Below, piece by piece: positions 50,780 through 59,997 of a DNA stretch of 64,000 nt; within the stretch, counting starts at the first letter, position 1, and every line of letters begins with the position of its first letter. This DNA is from Planctomycetota bacterium (lineage in GTDB: Bacteria > Planctomycetota > J058 > JAJDCQ01), in contig JAJDCQ010000256.1 in NCBI GenBank assembly GCA_029260755.1, positions 1 through 64,000 on the forward strand, given 5' to 3'. Both the position numbers and the translations under genes were made by a program. The notes under the pieces are model-generated. The model saw nothing but the letters and a program-made list of their open reading frames with translations, had not been told where the DNA came from and ran no database searches.

Positions 50780-51733
50780 ATGAGCGAGGAGACGGGCGGG
50801 GCGCCCGCGGGGGCGGAGCGGCTCGAGAGCTTCCCGACGGTGAGCATGGTCGGCGCCGGGAGCGTGTTCTCTATCGTCTTCGGGCTCGTCTTCGTCGGCG
50901 CCGGCGCGGCGATCGCGCTGATCGGCGCGGGCGTGATCTCCGTCGAGGAGGAGTCGATCCACGCGCCGCGATGGCTGATCGGCCTCGCCGGGATGATCTT
51001 CGCGCTTCCCGGGCTCGCCATGAGCGCGTCGGGCGTCGCCGGGACGCTGCGCGAGGCGCGGATGAAGCGGCTGATGCCGCTCCACGTCGACGAGCCGTGG
51101 CAGTGGGATCACCGATGGGATGAGCGCGGCGGCCGCAACCGCGCCTCGAGCCTCGTCGGCGCCTTCGGCTTCTCGGCGATCGTGACGCTCTTCGCCGTGA
51201 TGATCGACTACTTCCTGGTCGCGAAGACCGGCGACCTGATGTCCAAGATCTTCCTCGGTCTGTTCGCCGTCCTGCTCAGCCTCGGCGCTCTCGCCGCCTG
51301 GTCCTACTTCGTCTACGTCGTGCTCCGTCGGCTGAAGTACCGGGACGCCGAGCTGCTCTGGGACCACTTCCCGCTCCACCTCGGCGAGGACGTCTCGCTC
51401 CGCTTCCGGGTGCCGGCGGCGCTTCGATCGGTCGCGTCGGCCGAGGTGATCCTCCGCTGCGTCCAGGAGATCTACGAGACGCGCGAGACGAGCGACGGGA
51501 GCACGACCACGGTCGTCTGCTTCGGCCTCCACGAGAGCCGGAGGACGATCGAGGGGAGCGACCTCGCCGGCGGCGAGGTGACCCTCGGGTTCACGCTCCC
51601 GATGGCCGGCGACGGCGACGCGCGGCCGACCGCGCTCGCGTCGCGGCCGGCCGTGTTCTGGGACCTCGAGGTCGTCGCCGAGGCGCCCGGGATCGACTAC
51701 CACGGCCACTTCCTGCTGCCGGTGTACTCGTAG
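50780..51733 (+). CDS. Hypothetical multi-pass membrane protein (DUF3592-like)
   Basis: Four TM segments (VFSIVFGLVFVGAGAAIALIGAGVI, LIGLAGMIFALPGLAMSASGVAG, FSAIVTLFAVMIDYFLV, IFLGLFAVLLSLGALAAWSYFVYVVL) followed by a beta-rich domain. Confidence 0.6.
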   Translation: MSEETGGAPAGAERLESFPTVSMVGAGSVFSIVFGLVFVGAGAAIALIGAGVISVEEESIHAPRWLIGLAGMIFALPGLAMSASGVAGTLREARMKRLMPLHVDEPWQWDHRWDERGGRNRASSLVGAFGFSAIVTLFAVMIDYFLVAKTGDLMSKIFLGLFAVLLSLGALAAWSYFVYVVLRRLKYRDAELLWDHFPLHLGEDVSLRFRVPAALRSVASAEVILRCVQEIYETRETSDGSTTTVVCFGLHESRRTIEGSDLAGGEVTLGFTLPMAGDGDARPTALASRPAVFWDLEVVAEAPGIDYHGHFLLPVYS

Positions 51734-51753
51734 CCCGGCGAGCGGGGGCGAGG

Positions 51754-52305
51754 TCAGGGCCGCGAGAGCGCCTCGAGGACGGCGAGGGAGCTGCCGAGGC
51801 CGCCCGACCGGCCGCCGAGGGCGCGCTGGGCCCGGGCCTGGCGGGAGTCCTCGTTCGCCCCCGCGGACGCGGAGCCCGCGTCGACGGCCGCGCCGCCCTC
51901 GACCGGGTCGGTCGCGTCGCGGAGGAGGGACCGGTCGAGGAGCGCCCCGCCCACGGCGGCGATCAGCAACGCCGCGGCGAGGGCGACCCGGCCGACGGCG
52001 CCGGTCGGGCGGGCCGGGCTCGCGATCGCGGCTCGGGGCGTCTCGGGAGGGGCGGCGGCGTCGGCGGCGCGCACCGCGGCGAGGATGCCCTCGAGGGGCG
52101 GCACGGCGGCGGCGACCTCGGCCTCGGTGGACGGGGCGGCTGCCTCGCGGAGCGCGTCGAGGGTGGCCCGGATCTCGTCGACCTCGCGCCGGCAGTCGGC
52201 GCAGACGCAGAGATGCGCCTCGACGTCGTCGCGGGCGCGCTCGGTCCGTCCGGTGAGGAGCTCGGGGAGGTGCTCACGGATCGCGGCGCAGTCAGCGGTG
52301 CTCAT
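51754..52305 (-). CDS. Zinc-finger anti-sigma factor, single TM
   Basis: CAAIREHLPELLTGRTERARDDVEAHLCVCADCRREVDEI (H...H-x3-C-x2-C ZAS-like motif); TM RVALAAALLIAAVGGALLDRS. Confidence 0.85.
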   Translation of the reverse strand: MSTADCAAIREHLPELLTGRTERARDDVEAHLCVCADCRREVDEIRATLDALREAAAPSTEAEVAAAVPPLEGILAAVRAADAAAPPETPRAAIASPARPTGAVGRVALAAALLIAAVGGALLDRSLLRDATDPVEGGAAVDAGSASAGANEDSRQARAQRALGGRSGGLGSSLAVLEALSRP

Positions 52306-52862
52306 CGGGTCGTCCCTTCGTCGGTCGTCACGGCGTGGGTGGGGAGCCAGGCGGCCAGGGTTCGGCGGAGCCGTTCGAGCCCGCGGCGGAGATGCGTCTT
52401 GGCGGAGCCCTCGGAGATCTCGAGGGAGCGGGCGAGGCGCGGGAAGCTCTCGCCGCCGAGCACCCGCAGGGCGATCACCTCGCGCTGACGGTCGGGGAGG
52501 TCGGCCAGGGCGGCGAGGATGCGAGCGCGCCGCTCGGCGTCGGCGGCCGACGCGGCCGGGTCGAGCGCGTCGACGCCGCGATCCTCGCGGGCGACCGCGT
52601 CGAGGGCGCGCGCCTCGGTCCGGCGACGCCGGAGGCGATCGAGGCTGAGGCGCCAGGCGACGGCCCGGAGCCACGGGCCGGGCTCGTCGCGTACCTCGTC
52701 CATCCGGCGGTGGAAGACGACGAACGTCTCCTGGCAGACGTCGCGGGCGGCGTCGGCATCGCGCAGGAGGCGCGACGCGAGGGCGGCGATGCCCTTCGCG
52801 TGCGCCTCGTAGGCCGCCACGAGGGCGGCCTCGCGCGAGGCTCGGTCGCCCGTGGTCGTCAC
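52302..52862 (-). CDS. ECF-type RNA polymerase sigma factor
   Basis: RLLRDADAARDVCQETFVVFHRRMDEVRDEPGPWLRAVAWRLSLDRLRRRR; LADLPDRQREVIALRVLGGESFPRLARSLEISEGSAKTHLRRGLERLRRTL. Confidence 0.93.
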   Translation of the reverse strand: MTTTGDRASREAALVAAYEAHAKGIAALASRLLRDADAARDVCQETFVVFHRRMDEVRDEPGPWLRAVAWRLSLDRLRRRRTEARALDAVAREDRGVDALDPAASAADAERRARILAALADLPDRQREVIALRVLGGESFPRLARSLEISEGSAKTHLRRGLERLRRTLAAWLPTHAVTTDEGTTR

Positions 52863-53899
52863 GGACGCGCCTCGGCGACGGCGCGGAGGACGACCGGCCC
52901 GCCCGCGAGATCCTTGCCGGAGAACTTGAAGACGACGGTCCGTCCGTCGTCGGCGAGCTCGGCGCCGTCGTGGAGGACGACCTTGCCCGGCAAGGTCACC
53001 CGGACCTCGAAGTGCTCGTCCTGGAGATCCTCCGAGACGGTGACGATCGCCTTCGCGGTGACGTAGGCCTCGCGAAGCGCATCGCGGATCTCGTCGGCGC
53101 GGGCGGCCGGCCGGAGGGCGGCGGCGATCTCGGCGGCGCCCTCGGTGGCGCGGGCGGTGCTCTCCTTCTCGAAGCGGGCCTCGAGGTCGTCCTTCTCGGA
53201 CTGCGGGGCATCGATCATCTTCTCGAGGAGGTCGACGTTCCAGCTCTTGTCGAACCAGTCGGCGAACCGCTTCCGGGCGCCGAGGCGAGCTCGGATGAGC
53301 GCGCCGGCATCCGCGCCGGGCCGGGCGGCGACGACCCGGTCGATCGCCTGCTCGAGGAGGGCGAGCCGCTTCGCCCGCTCGAAGGCGAGGAGCGCCGTGA
53401 GCGCCTCGCGCTTGGTCGCCTCGGTGATCGGCCGCTCGGAGCCGATCTTGTCCTGGAGCTCATCGGAGAAGTGCTGCTCGAAGATGCGCTCGCGCCACGC
53501 CACGTCGCGCGCCTCGTAGCGACGCTCGAAGCTCCAGCGGACGCCGCCGCCCGGCAGCTCCTCGGGGTGCACCTCGGTGTGGAAGCGCAGCGGGGCGGGG
53601 TCGTCGAGCGCGCCGAAGGTGGTCGGCAGATCGGCGGCGCGGTCGAACCGGGCGCGCGCCTCGCGGTGGTGGTCGACGCCATCGTCGTCGCGGGCGACGT
53701 CCCAGTCCTTCACCGTCCACGGCAGGCCGGTCGGGAGCGCGTCGCCCGGGCCGTCGAACTCGCCGGGCTGACCCTTGAAGTGGTGGACGACCTGCACCGA
53801 GCCGTCGTCGGCGACGGTCAGGTGCTCCTTGCGTTCGAGGCAGCCGGCGGCTGCGGTCGCGCTGAGCGTGAGAGCGATCAAGGAGATTCTACGGAGCAT
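52859..53899 (-). CDS. Hypothetical lipoprotein, first gene of sigma operon
   Basis: MLRRISLIALTLSATAAAGCLERKEHLTVADDGSVQVVHHF lipobox; GTGA overlap with sigma gene. Confidence 0.7.
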   Translation of the reverse strand: MLRRISLIALTLSATAAAGCLERKEHLTVADDGSVQVVHHFKGQPGEFDGPGDALPTGLPWTVKDWDVARDDDGVDHHREARARFDRAADLPTTFGALDDPAPLRFHTEVHPEELPGGGVRWSFERRYEARDVAWRERIFEQHFSDELQDKIGSERPITEATKREALTALLAFERAKRLALLEQAIDRVVAARPGADAGALIRARLGARKRFADWFDKSWNVDLLEKMIDAPQSEKDDLEARFEKESTARATEGAAEIAAALRPAARADEIRDALREAYVTAKAIVTVSEDLQDEHFEVRVTLPGKVVLHDGAELADDGRTVVFKFSGKDLAGGPVVLRAVAEARP

Positions 53900-54028
53900 G
53901 GCTTCGATTCCTTCCCCCCCCGGTGTCCGGGGCGTCGAGCTTGGTGGTCTCACCTCGCTGACGAACGGGCGCCCCGGATCGATGACCCGATTCTCGCTCG
54001 GGAAGACGTTCGGGGGAAGGTGGAGGGG

Positions 54029-54682
54029 TCAGTCGCCCGGCTCGATGTAGAAACGGTAGAGCCGGCCTGGCTTTCCGTCGACGCGCTCGGGGAGCTCGTC
54101 GGGCGGGCCCCACCGGATGGGGCCGTAGTAGCCCGGGGCGCGCCGAGACCGGAGGGCGACGGCCAGCGTCGGCGGTCGACGGTCCGACGTCGTCTCCCGG
54201 GCGGTCGCCCAGGCGGCGTCGGCGAGCCCGGCGCGCGCGTCGGGCCCGAGGTCTCGGAGCCACGAGATGTGCGCGATGAAGACGACGGCCTCGTCGGTGC
54301 GTCGGCAATGGGTGACGACCCGGCGGTCGACGTGGGCGTCGCCGCCGAGACTTCCGCCGACGGCGTCGACGTGCTGGAGGAGGCCCTCGGAGAATCGGGT
54401 CGCGAGCGCGGCGGCCTCGTCGTCGTCCCCGAAGCCGGCGCGCTCGCCGAGCCGCTCGACGGTCGCGTCGGCCCGAGCGAAGGCGCGTTCGCCCGGAGAG
54501 CGATCGGTCCGGACCCGCTGGGCGAAACGGTAGAACGAGAGCGCCAGGACGCCGCCGACGATCGCGCAGACGGCGATCGCGAACGCGCAGCCGAGGAGGA
54601 GGACGCGCTGGCTCGGGACGCTCGTCGGTCCGGAGACGATCGTCGGGTCGGGGCGGCGGGCTCGGGGGCGGCGGCGTGGCAT
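54029..54682 (-). CDS. Hypothetical single-TM protein
   Basis: TM VLLLGCAFAIAVCAIVGGVLALSFYRF. Confidence 0.6.
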   Translation of the reverse strand: MPRRRPRARRPDPTIVSGPTSVPSQRVLLLGCAFAIAVCAIVGGVLALSFYRFAQRVRTDRSPGERAFARADATVERLGERAGFGDDDEAAALATRFSEGLLQHVDAVGGSLGGDAHVDRRVVTHCRRTDEAVVFIAHISWLRDLGPDARAGLADAAWATARETTSDRRPPTLAVALRSRRAPGYYGPIRWGPPDELPERVDGKPGRLYRFYIEPGD

Positions 54683-54745
54683 CGATCTCGACGGCTCCGC
54701 TGCAATGGGCGTGCCGCGCGGCCGTCGAGCAAACGGCGACCCCGG

Positions 54746-55225
54746 TCAGGGAATCCCGGCGAGCGGGTTGAAGCCGATCAGGATGTCGAACAGGCCGAGC
54801 ATCAGACCGACCTCGAGGCTCGCCTCGGCGATCTGGTCGGGACCGTGGGAGTACGTCGTCACCGCCGGGAGGCCTCCGGCGCAGGCGTGGGTGCGGCGGA
54901 GCTCGGAGCGGGCGGCGGCCTCGGCCCCGGGAGACAGGTCGCCGGAGTGGACGCGGTGGTACTCGTCGGCGGTGAGCGTCCCGCGGGCGCCCTCCCAATG
55001 CCAGCCGGGCACATTGACGATCGTCTCGCGCTCGACGCCGAAGCTCTGATCGTAGCGCGGACCGACGTGGACGAACTCGCCCGCACCGAGCCCGGTATGG
55101 GCGAGGGCGGGGAGCTTGACGTCGGCGCCGAGGCCGAGCCCGACGCCGACCTGGGCGCGGGCGAGCGTGCAGCCCGAGAGGAGGACGGGCGCGATGGCGA
55201 GGCCGAGGAGCGCGCGCGAGCCCAT
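54746..55225 (-). CDS. Hypothetical lipoprotein
   Basis: MGSRALLGLAIAPVLLSGCTLARAQVGVGLGLG lipobox; start overlaps the previous stop by 1 nt. Confidence 0.65.
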   Translation of the reverse strand: MGSRALLGLAIAPVLLSGCTLARAQVGVGLGLGADVKLPALAHTGLGAGEFVHVGPRYDQSFGVERETIVNVPGWHWEGARGTLTADEYHRVHSGDLSPGAEAAARSELRRTHACAGGLPAVTTYSHGPDQIAEASLEVGLMLGLFDILIGFNPLAGIP

Positions 55226-55641
55226 CAGTAGAGCTTCGCCTTCGCGTCGTCGGTCTCGGTTCCGGTCGAGGCTTCGAGCAGCTCCGGTTCCCTCGTCCGC
55301 GGCGGCTCGGGGGCCGTCGGTGGCGGCGCCCGTAAGGGAGCCGGCTCGGACCGGGTGAGCCAGTCCCCGATGTCGTCGACCGCCTCGATGATCGCGCCCG
55401 GGACGGTGACCGGAAGCAAGACCGTGTCGGCGGTGAGCGAGAGGGGCAGGTCGGCAATGAAAAGAGGAGTCACCGCGGACTTGCAGCCCGGATTGGCGAT
55501 CACGTGAACGTCGGTCCGGACGCCGCTGTACACCTCGAGGTCGAAGAGGTTGCGGTGGCGCATGCTGCCGACGGTGCCGCAGCCGGTGCTGACACCGATC
55601 AGGACGAGGGTTGCGGCGGCGATCGGGATGAAGCGTGACAT
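55225..55641 (-). CDS. YceK/YidQ-like lipoprotein
   Basis: MSRFIPIAAATLVLIGVSTGCGTVGSM lipobox; RNLFDLEVYSGVRTDVHVI...LFIADLPLSLTADTVLLPVTVP pattern of YceK/YidQ family. Confidence 0.72.
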   Translation of the reverse strand: MSRFIPIAAATLVLIGVSTGCGTVGSMRHRNLFDLEVYSGVRTDVHVIANPGCKSAVTPLFIADLPLSLTADTVLLPVTVPGAIIEAVDDIGDWLTRSEPAPLRAPPPTAPEPPRTREPELLEASTGTETDDAKAKLY

Positions 55642-55772
55642 GTCGAATTCCCCCCAGGTCGAGTGGTCGCGCCAGCCCGACGCAACGGGCGTGCCCAACC
55701 GGCGTCGACCGCGCCACGGTCGACGGGACGGAGCGACTCGCCCTTTACCTCGTCGTCTCGAGGCCTCAAGAT

Positions 55773-55798
55773 GGATGACAGGGGGTCCCCCCTGATCC
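55773..55798. promoter_or_regulatory. GC-rich inverted repeat in divergent intergenic region
   Basis: GGATGACAGGGGG-T-CCCCCCTGATCC between yceK-like (-) and kinase (+). Confidence 0.35.
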
Positions 55799-55879
55799 AC
55801 GGTGCCCGTGTCGCGGCGTCTCGTCCTTCGTGGCGGCCCGCGGCCGGCTCGCCTCACCCGCCCGGGGAGGGCCGAACCC

Positions 55880-58879
55880 GTGTCCGATCCCGCCGCACTC
55901 CGCGACCTCCGTCGGATGCTCACGAAGGACCGGGCCGTTCCCGAGGTCATCGGCCCCTGGCGGGTGGGCGAGGAGATCGGCCGCGGCGGCTTCGGCACGG
56001 TCCACCGGGTCCACCACGTCCGCCTCGGACGCGAGGGCGCTCTCAAGCTCTACGGGCCCGTCACCAAGGCGACCGACGCGGGCCGCAAGCGGTTCCGGCG
56101 TGGCTGCGTCCTCGCCGCTGGCTGGGACCATCCCCATCTGCTCCGGGTGCTCGACGGCGGCATCCACGAGAACCGGCCCTGGATCGTGACCGAGCTCGTC
56201 GCCGGCCACGACCTGCTCGTCGAGGTGCGTGACCACGGCCGCCTCCCGCTGCCCCGGGTTCGCGAGGTCGTCCTCGCCGTCGTCCGCGCGCTCGGCTATC
56301 TCCACGCCCAGGACGTCGTCCATCGCGACGTCAAGCCGAGCAACGTCCTCTGCGGCGACGACGGCGCCGTTCGTCTCGGCGACTTCGACCTCGCGCGGTC
56401 GCTCGAGCCCGACGATCCCGAGGCGAGCGAGCTCACGGCCGCCGGCGCCGCGATCGGGACGGCCGCCTACATGGCGCCCGAGGTGTTTCGCGGCGCCGAC
56501 CCCGATCCGAAGGCCGACGTCTGGGCGCTGGGCGTCCTCTGGTACGAGCTGCTCGCGGGCGAGCCGGCTTACGGCCGCGGCGCCTTCCACGACGTCTACC
56601 GCGCGATCGAGGCCGACGCCGCCGCGCCGATCGCCGACCTGCGCGGCGATCTCGACCTCGCCGAGGCGACGCTCGTCATGCGGCTGATGGCGCACGACCC
56701 CGCGCGGCGTCCGACCGACATGAGGCAGGTCGAGTCGATCCTCGCGCCGCTCCTCCCGCCGCCGGCCCGTCCGAAGCTTCCGCCGCCGACTCCCCGTCGT
56801 TCGGCGCGGGTGACGGCGACGCGGGCGGCGACGGCGGGCGAGGACGCGACCGAGTCGGGCAAGGTGCTGAGCGCGCCGGTTCCCGATCCCGAGACCCGTC
56901 CGGCGACCGCGGCGCTGGCGAGCCCTTCGGCGCTCGGCATGGCTCCGGCTCCCAGGGCTCCCGTGGCGCCGACTCCGACCCGGACTCCGACCCCCGCTCC
57001 GGGCTTCCCCTCTCGGGGAGCTTCACCGTCCGCGTCCGCGTCCGCCTCGCCGGCGCGGGCGCCGCGTTGGCCGCTTCACATCGTCGCCGCCCTGGCCGTC
57101 GTCGCGCTGCTCGTTCCGGTCGCGGTCTTCGTCGCCGGCACGCTCGACGCGCCGGGCGTCGCGACGCGTCTCCCCGCGTCCGCGGCCGACGCTCTGAGGG
57201 GGGCGCCCGCCGCGGTCTCCTCGCCTCGGGTGGCGGGCGCGTCGGGGTCTGGCGGAGTCGCGGAGGAGCGGGCCGTCGTGCCGGCGCGGGGCGTCCGGCC
57301 CTCGCTCTTCCCGGCGCGCCGCGAGCGCGGCGACGCCGGTCCCGAGACGCCGACCGACGACCCGGCCGCGCGCGCCCTCGCCGCGACCGTCGCCGGCGCG
57401 CTCGAGCGCTGGGATGTCGGGGCGGCGCGCCGGGCCCTCGCCGAGACCGAGAACGACGAGGCGCTCTCGCGCGATCACGCGCGGTGGAGCCTGATCGTCT
57501 CGGACCTCGATGCGATCGCGGCCGCGGCGGTCGGCAACTTCGGCCGGTCCGACGAGGTCGGCGTCGCGATCGAGTCGGGCGGCGCGGGCGTCGCGGCGCT
57601 CACCACTCTCGAGCTCGGCGAGATCGATCGCCTCTTCGGGATCGATCCCGGCTGTCCTCCGGAGACCGCCCTTCGGCGTCGGGTGACCCTCTGGGCGATC
57701 CTCGGCGGCGAGGCGGCGGCGGTCGATCCCGACGCGCTCGCCCTCGGTCGCGCCGCGCGCGAGGCGGGCGTCCACACCGATCACCTCTCGGCCGTCCGGC
57801 GACTGATGCCGCGGCCGCCCGGCGACGACGCGCAGCGCGCCCTCGCGTCGGCTCTCGACTGGCTCGCCCGCCATCAGGAGGCGAGCGGAGCGTGGAGCGT
57901 GGACGGCTGGTTCGCGCGCTGCGCCGTCGCCGACGCGTGCGCCGCCCCGAGCGGCGTCACGACGTGGGAGCGGGGCGACGCGCGGTTCGACGTCGGCGTG
58001 AGCGCGCTCGCGACGCAGGCGTTCCTCGCGGCCGGCCGCGACCCGCGCGCCGGCGATGACGCCGAGGCGCTCGCCGCCGCGCTCGGGTGGCTGCTCGAGC
58101 GGCAGCACTTCAGCGGCGCGATCGGCGTCGACGACGCCGACGGGGCGAGCCTCTACGGACACGCCCTCAGCACGGCCGCGCTCGCGCGCGCGCTCGCGCT
58201 CACCGACGCGCCCGAGCTCGTCGGTCCGACCGATCGGGCGCTCGCGTTCGCCGCCGCGCGACGCGATCCCGATGGCGGGTGGGGCGAGGGGGAGAGCAGC
58301 GACGTTCATCTCACCGCGCTCATGGCGATCGCGATCGACGAGGGGCGCCGCGCCGGTCGAACCGTTCCGGCGAGCGCCCTCACGGGCGCGCGCGGATTCG
58401 TCGAGCGGATGACCGATGCCGAGGGGCGCGTCGGCTATCGGGTCCGCGGCGAGGGCGCGCCGCACGCTCCGTTCGACCCGGGCGCCTTCCGTCGAGGTCC
58501 GACCCTCGTCGCGGCGGGGCTGCGCGTGCTGCGCCGCACCGGCGAACCGAGCTCGAGCGACGCGAGCCGCCGCGCCGTCGCGCGGCTCCTCGCCGAGCCT
58601 CCGGCCTGGCCGTTCGCGGGCGACGCCCGCTCGGTGGACCTCGTCCACTGGCACCACGGCACGGCCGCGATCGCGGCGGGCGACGACGACGAGGCCTGGT
58701 CGGTCTGGCGCGGCGCGCTCGTCCGCGCGCTCGCCGCCCGGCAACGGACAGACGGCGATGCGTCGGGGAGCTGGGAGCCGGCCGGCGCCTGGTGCGCCGC
58801 GGGCGGGCGGGTCTACGCGACCGCCATCAACGCGCTCACCCTCGCGATCGTGGTCGAGCGGGACGCCGCCAGCCGCTGA
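55880..58879 (+). CDS. Ser/Thr protein kinase (DFD variant) - TM - prenyltransferase/squalene-cyclase-like alpha/alpha-toroid
   Basis: [66 protein letters not shown]-terminus RALASALDWLARHQEASGAW, VGVSALATQAFLAAG, ALGWLLERQ, SLYGHALSTAALARAL, RRDPDGGWGEG. GTG 55880 preceded by GGGGAGG. Confidence 0.85.
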   Translation: MSDPAALRDLRRMLTKDRAVPEVIGPWRVGEEIGRGGFGTVHRVHHVRLGREGALKLYGPVTKATDAGRKRFRRGCVLAAGWDHPHLLRVLDGGIHENRPWIVTELVAGHDLLVEVRDHGRLPLPRVREVVLAVVRALGYLHAQDVVHRDVKPSNVLCGDDGAVRLGDFDLARSLEPDDPEASELTAAGAAIGTAAYMAPEVFRGADPDPKADVWALGVLWYELLAGEPAYGRGAFHDVYRAIEADAAAPIADLRGDLDLAEATLVMRLMAHDPARRPTDMRQVESILAPLLPPPARPKLPPPTPRRSARVTATRAATAGEDATESGKVLSAPVPDPETRPATAALASPSALGMAPAPRAPVAPTPTRTPTPAPGFPSRGASPSASASASPARAPRWPLHIVAALAVVALLVPVAVFVAGTLDAPGVATRLPASAADALRGAPAAVSSPRVAGASGSGGVAEERAVVPARGVRPSLFPARRERGDAGPETPTDDPAARALAATVAGALERWDVGAARRALAETENDEALSRDHARWSLIVSDLDAIAAAAVGNFGRSDEVGVAIESGGAGVAALTTLELGEIDRLFGIDPGCPPETALRRRVTLWAILGGEAAAVDPDALALGRAAREAGVHTDHLSAVRRLMPRPPGDDAQRALASALDWLARHQEASGAWSVDGWFARCAVADACAAPSGVTTWERGDARFDVGVSALATQAFLAAGRDPRAGDDAEALAAALGWLLERQHFSGAIGVDDADGASLYGHALSTAALARALALTDAPELVGPTDRALAFAAARRDPDGGWGEGESSDVHLTALMAIAIDEGRRAGRTVPASALTGARGFVERMTDAEGRVGYRVRGEGAPHAPFDPGAFRRGPTLVAAGLRVLRRTGEPSSSDASRRAVARLLAEPPAWPFAGDARSVDLVHWHHGTAAIAAGDDDEAWSVWRGALVRALAARQRTDGDASGSWEPAGAWCAAGGRVYATAINALTLAIVVERDAASR

Positions 58880-58899
58880 CGGGCGGCGGGTGGCCGTGT

Positions 58900-59100
58900 T
58901 CCAGGAACGGAGAAATCTCGCCCAAAGGCCGCAAAGGGAGCTCCCTCCGAGTGCGATGCCCTCGCGCGGTCGCGCCTCCTGTTGGGTTTGGTTGATTGGC
59001 GGTTCGAGTCGCGGGGCGATGGGCGCGTTCCGCGCGAGCCCTGCGGTCTTTGCGCCCTTGCGCCTTTTCGCGAGGTTGCGCTTCCGTTCCCGAATTCGGG
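58900..59100. repeat. Intergenic long inverted repeat, 'gcaaag' family (degenerate second copy)
   Basis: GTTCCAGGAACGGAGAAATCTCGCCCAAAGGCCGCAAAGGG ... CTGCGGTCTTTGCGCCCTTGCGCCTTTTCGCGAG...CGTTCCCG; same family as 14500-14640. Confidence 0.7.
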
Positions 59101-59224
59101 GGATGAGCCCGATCCGAGACGCATCGCCACCCGATCCGACGATCAGCTGGAGACTTGCGGCATCCGCGACGTCGGGCAGGGCGTTTGCGAAACCTCCCGT
59201 CGCGAGACGAGAAGGAGGCGACCC

Positions 59225-59947
59225 ATGTCCGCGAACTCGGCCCGGATGAAGAGTGAACGCAAGGCGAAGGCGAGAGCGAAGGCCAAGCGGAAGAAGGCGA
59301 AGAGCGGCGGCGAGAAGGTCGTCGTCACCTGCTACTGCGGCAAGAAGTATCGCGTCTCCGCGAAGCGGATCGGGACGAGCTTCGACTGCCGCCTCTGCGC
59401 CCGCGACGTCTTCGTCGAGCAGCAAGAGAACGTCTCGATCCGGACCCGCGCCGCGGTCCTGAACGAGCTCGGCATCGACCTCGACGCCGCCGACGAGACC
59501 TACCAGAACGAGCGCGCCCACAGCACCCGCCGTCGCCGCGAGAAGGTCGAGGCGACGGTCCGGGTCGACCCCGGCTCGCAGTACCGCTGCACCGAGTGTG
59601 GCGAGAACGTCGAGGAGCCCGGACGGGCCTACACCGAGGACGGCCTCGTCTGCGAGGACTGCCAGGCCGCCGCCGTGATCCACATCGATGAGGCGAGCCG
59701 CGCCGCCGCTGCCGGCGAAGCGGCGCCCGCCCGCCGGAAGCCCGGACAGGTCGCCGCCGAGACCGATCATCGAAGCGTCGGAACGGCCAAGGCGAAGGGC
59801 GCCGGAATGGCCGCCATCTGCTTCCTCGGCTTCAGCGGCCTCGGCGGCCTCGCCGTCGGCGGCACCGTCGCGACCCTGATCGCCCCGGCCGCGCTCGCCG
59901 CGGTCGCGGGATGGCTCGTCTACGGGCAGAACCGCCCGAGCGCCTGA
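59225..59947 (+). CDS. Lys/Arg-rich N-terminus, two zinc-ribbon-like modules, C-terminal TM helices
   Basis: KSERKAKARAKAKRKKAKSGG; VTCYCGKKYRVSAKRIGTSFDCRLCARDV; YRCTECGENVEEPGRAYTEDGLVCEDCQ; TM at C-terminus. SD AAGGAGG. Confidence 0.75.
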   Translation: MSANSARMKSERKAKARAKAKRKKAKSGGEKVVVTCYCGKKYRVSAKRIGTSFDCRLCARDVFVEQQENVSIRTRAAVLNELGIDLDAADETYQNERAHSTRRRREKVEATVRVDPGSQYRCTECGENVEEPGRAYTEDGLVCEDCQAAAVIHIDEASRAAAAGEAAPARRKPGQVAAETDHRSVGTAKAKGAGMAAICFLGFSGLGGLAVGGTVATLIAPAALAAVAGWLVYGQNRPSA

Positions 59948-59997
59948 GACCCGCCCAACTTTCTCCGTTGACTCCGACCCACCCCGGTCAATAGGTA

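Noticed and set aside
57023-59770. 915-aa minus-strand ORF
   Set aside because: Crosses the toroid kinase, repeat element and zinc-ribbon gene in antisense; shadow ORF.
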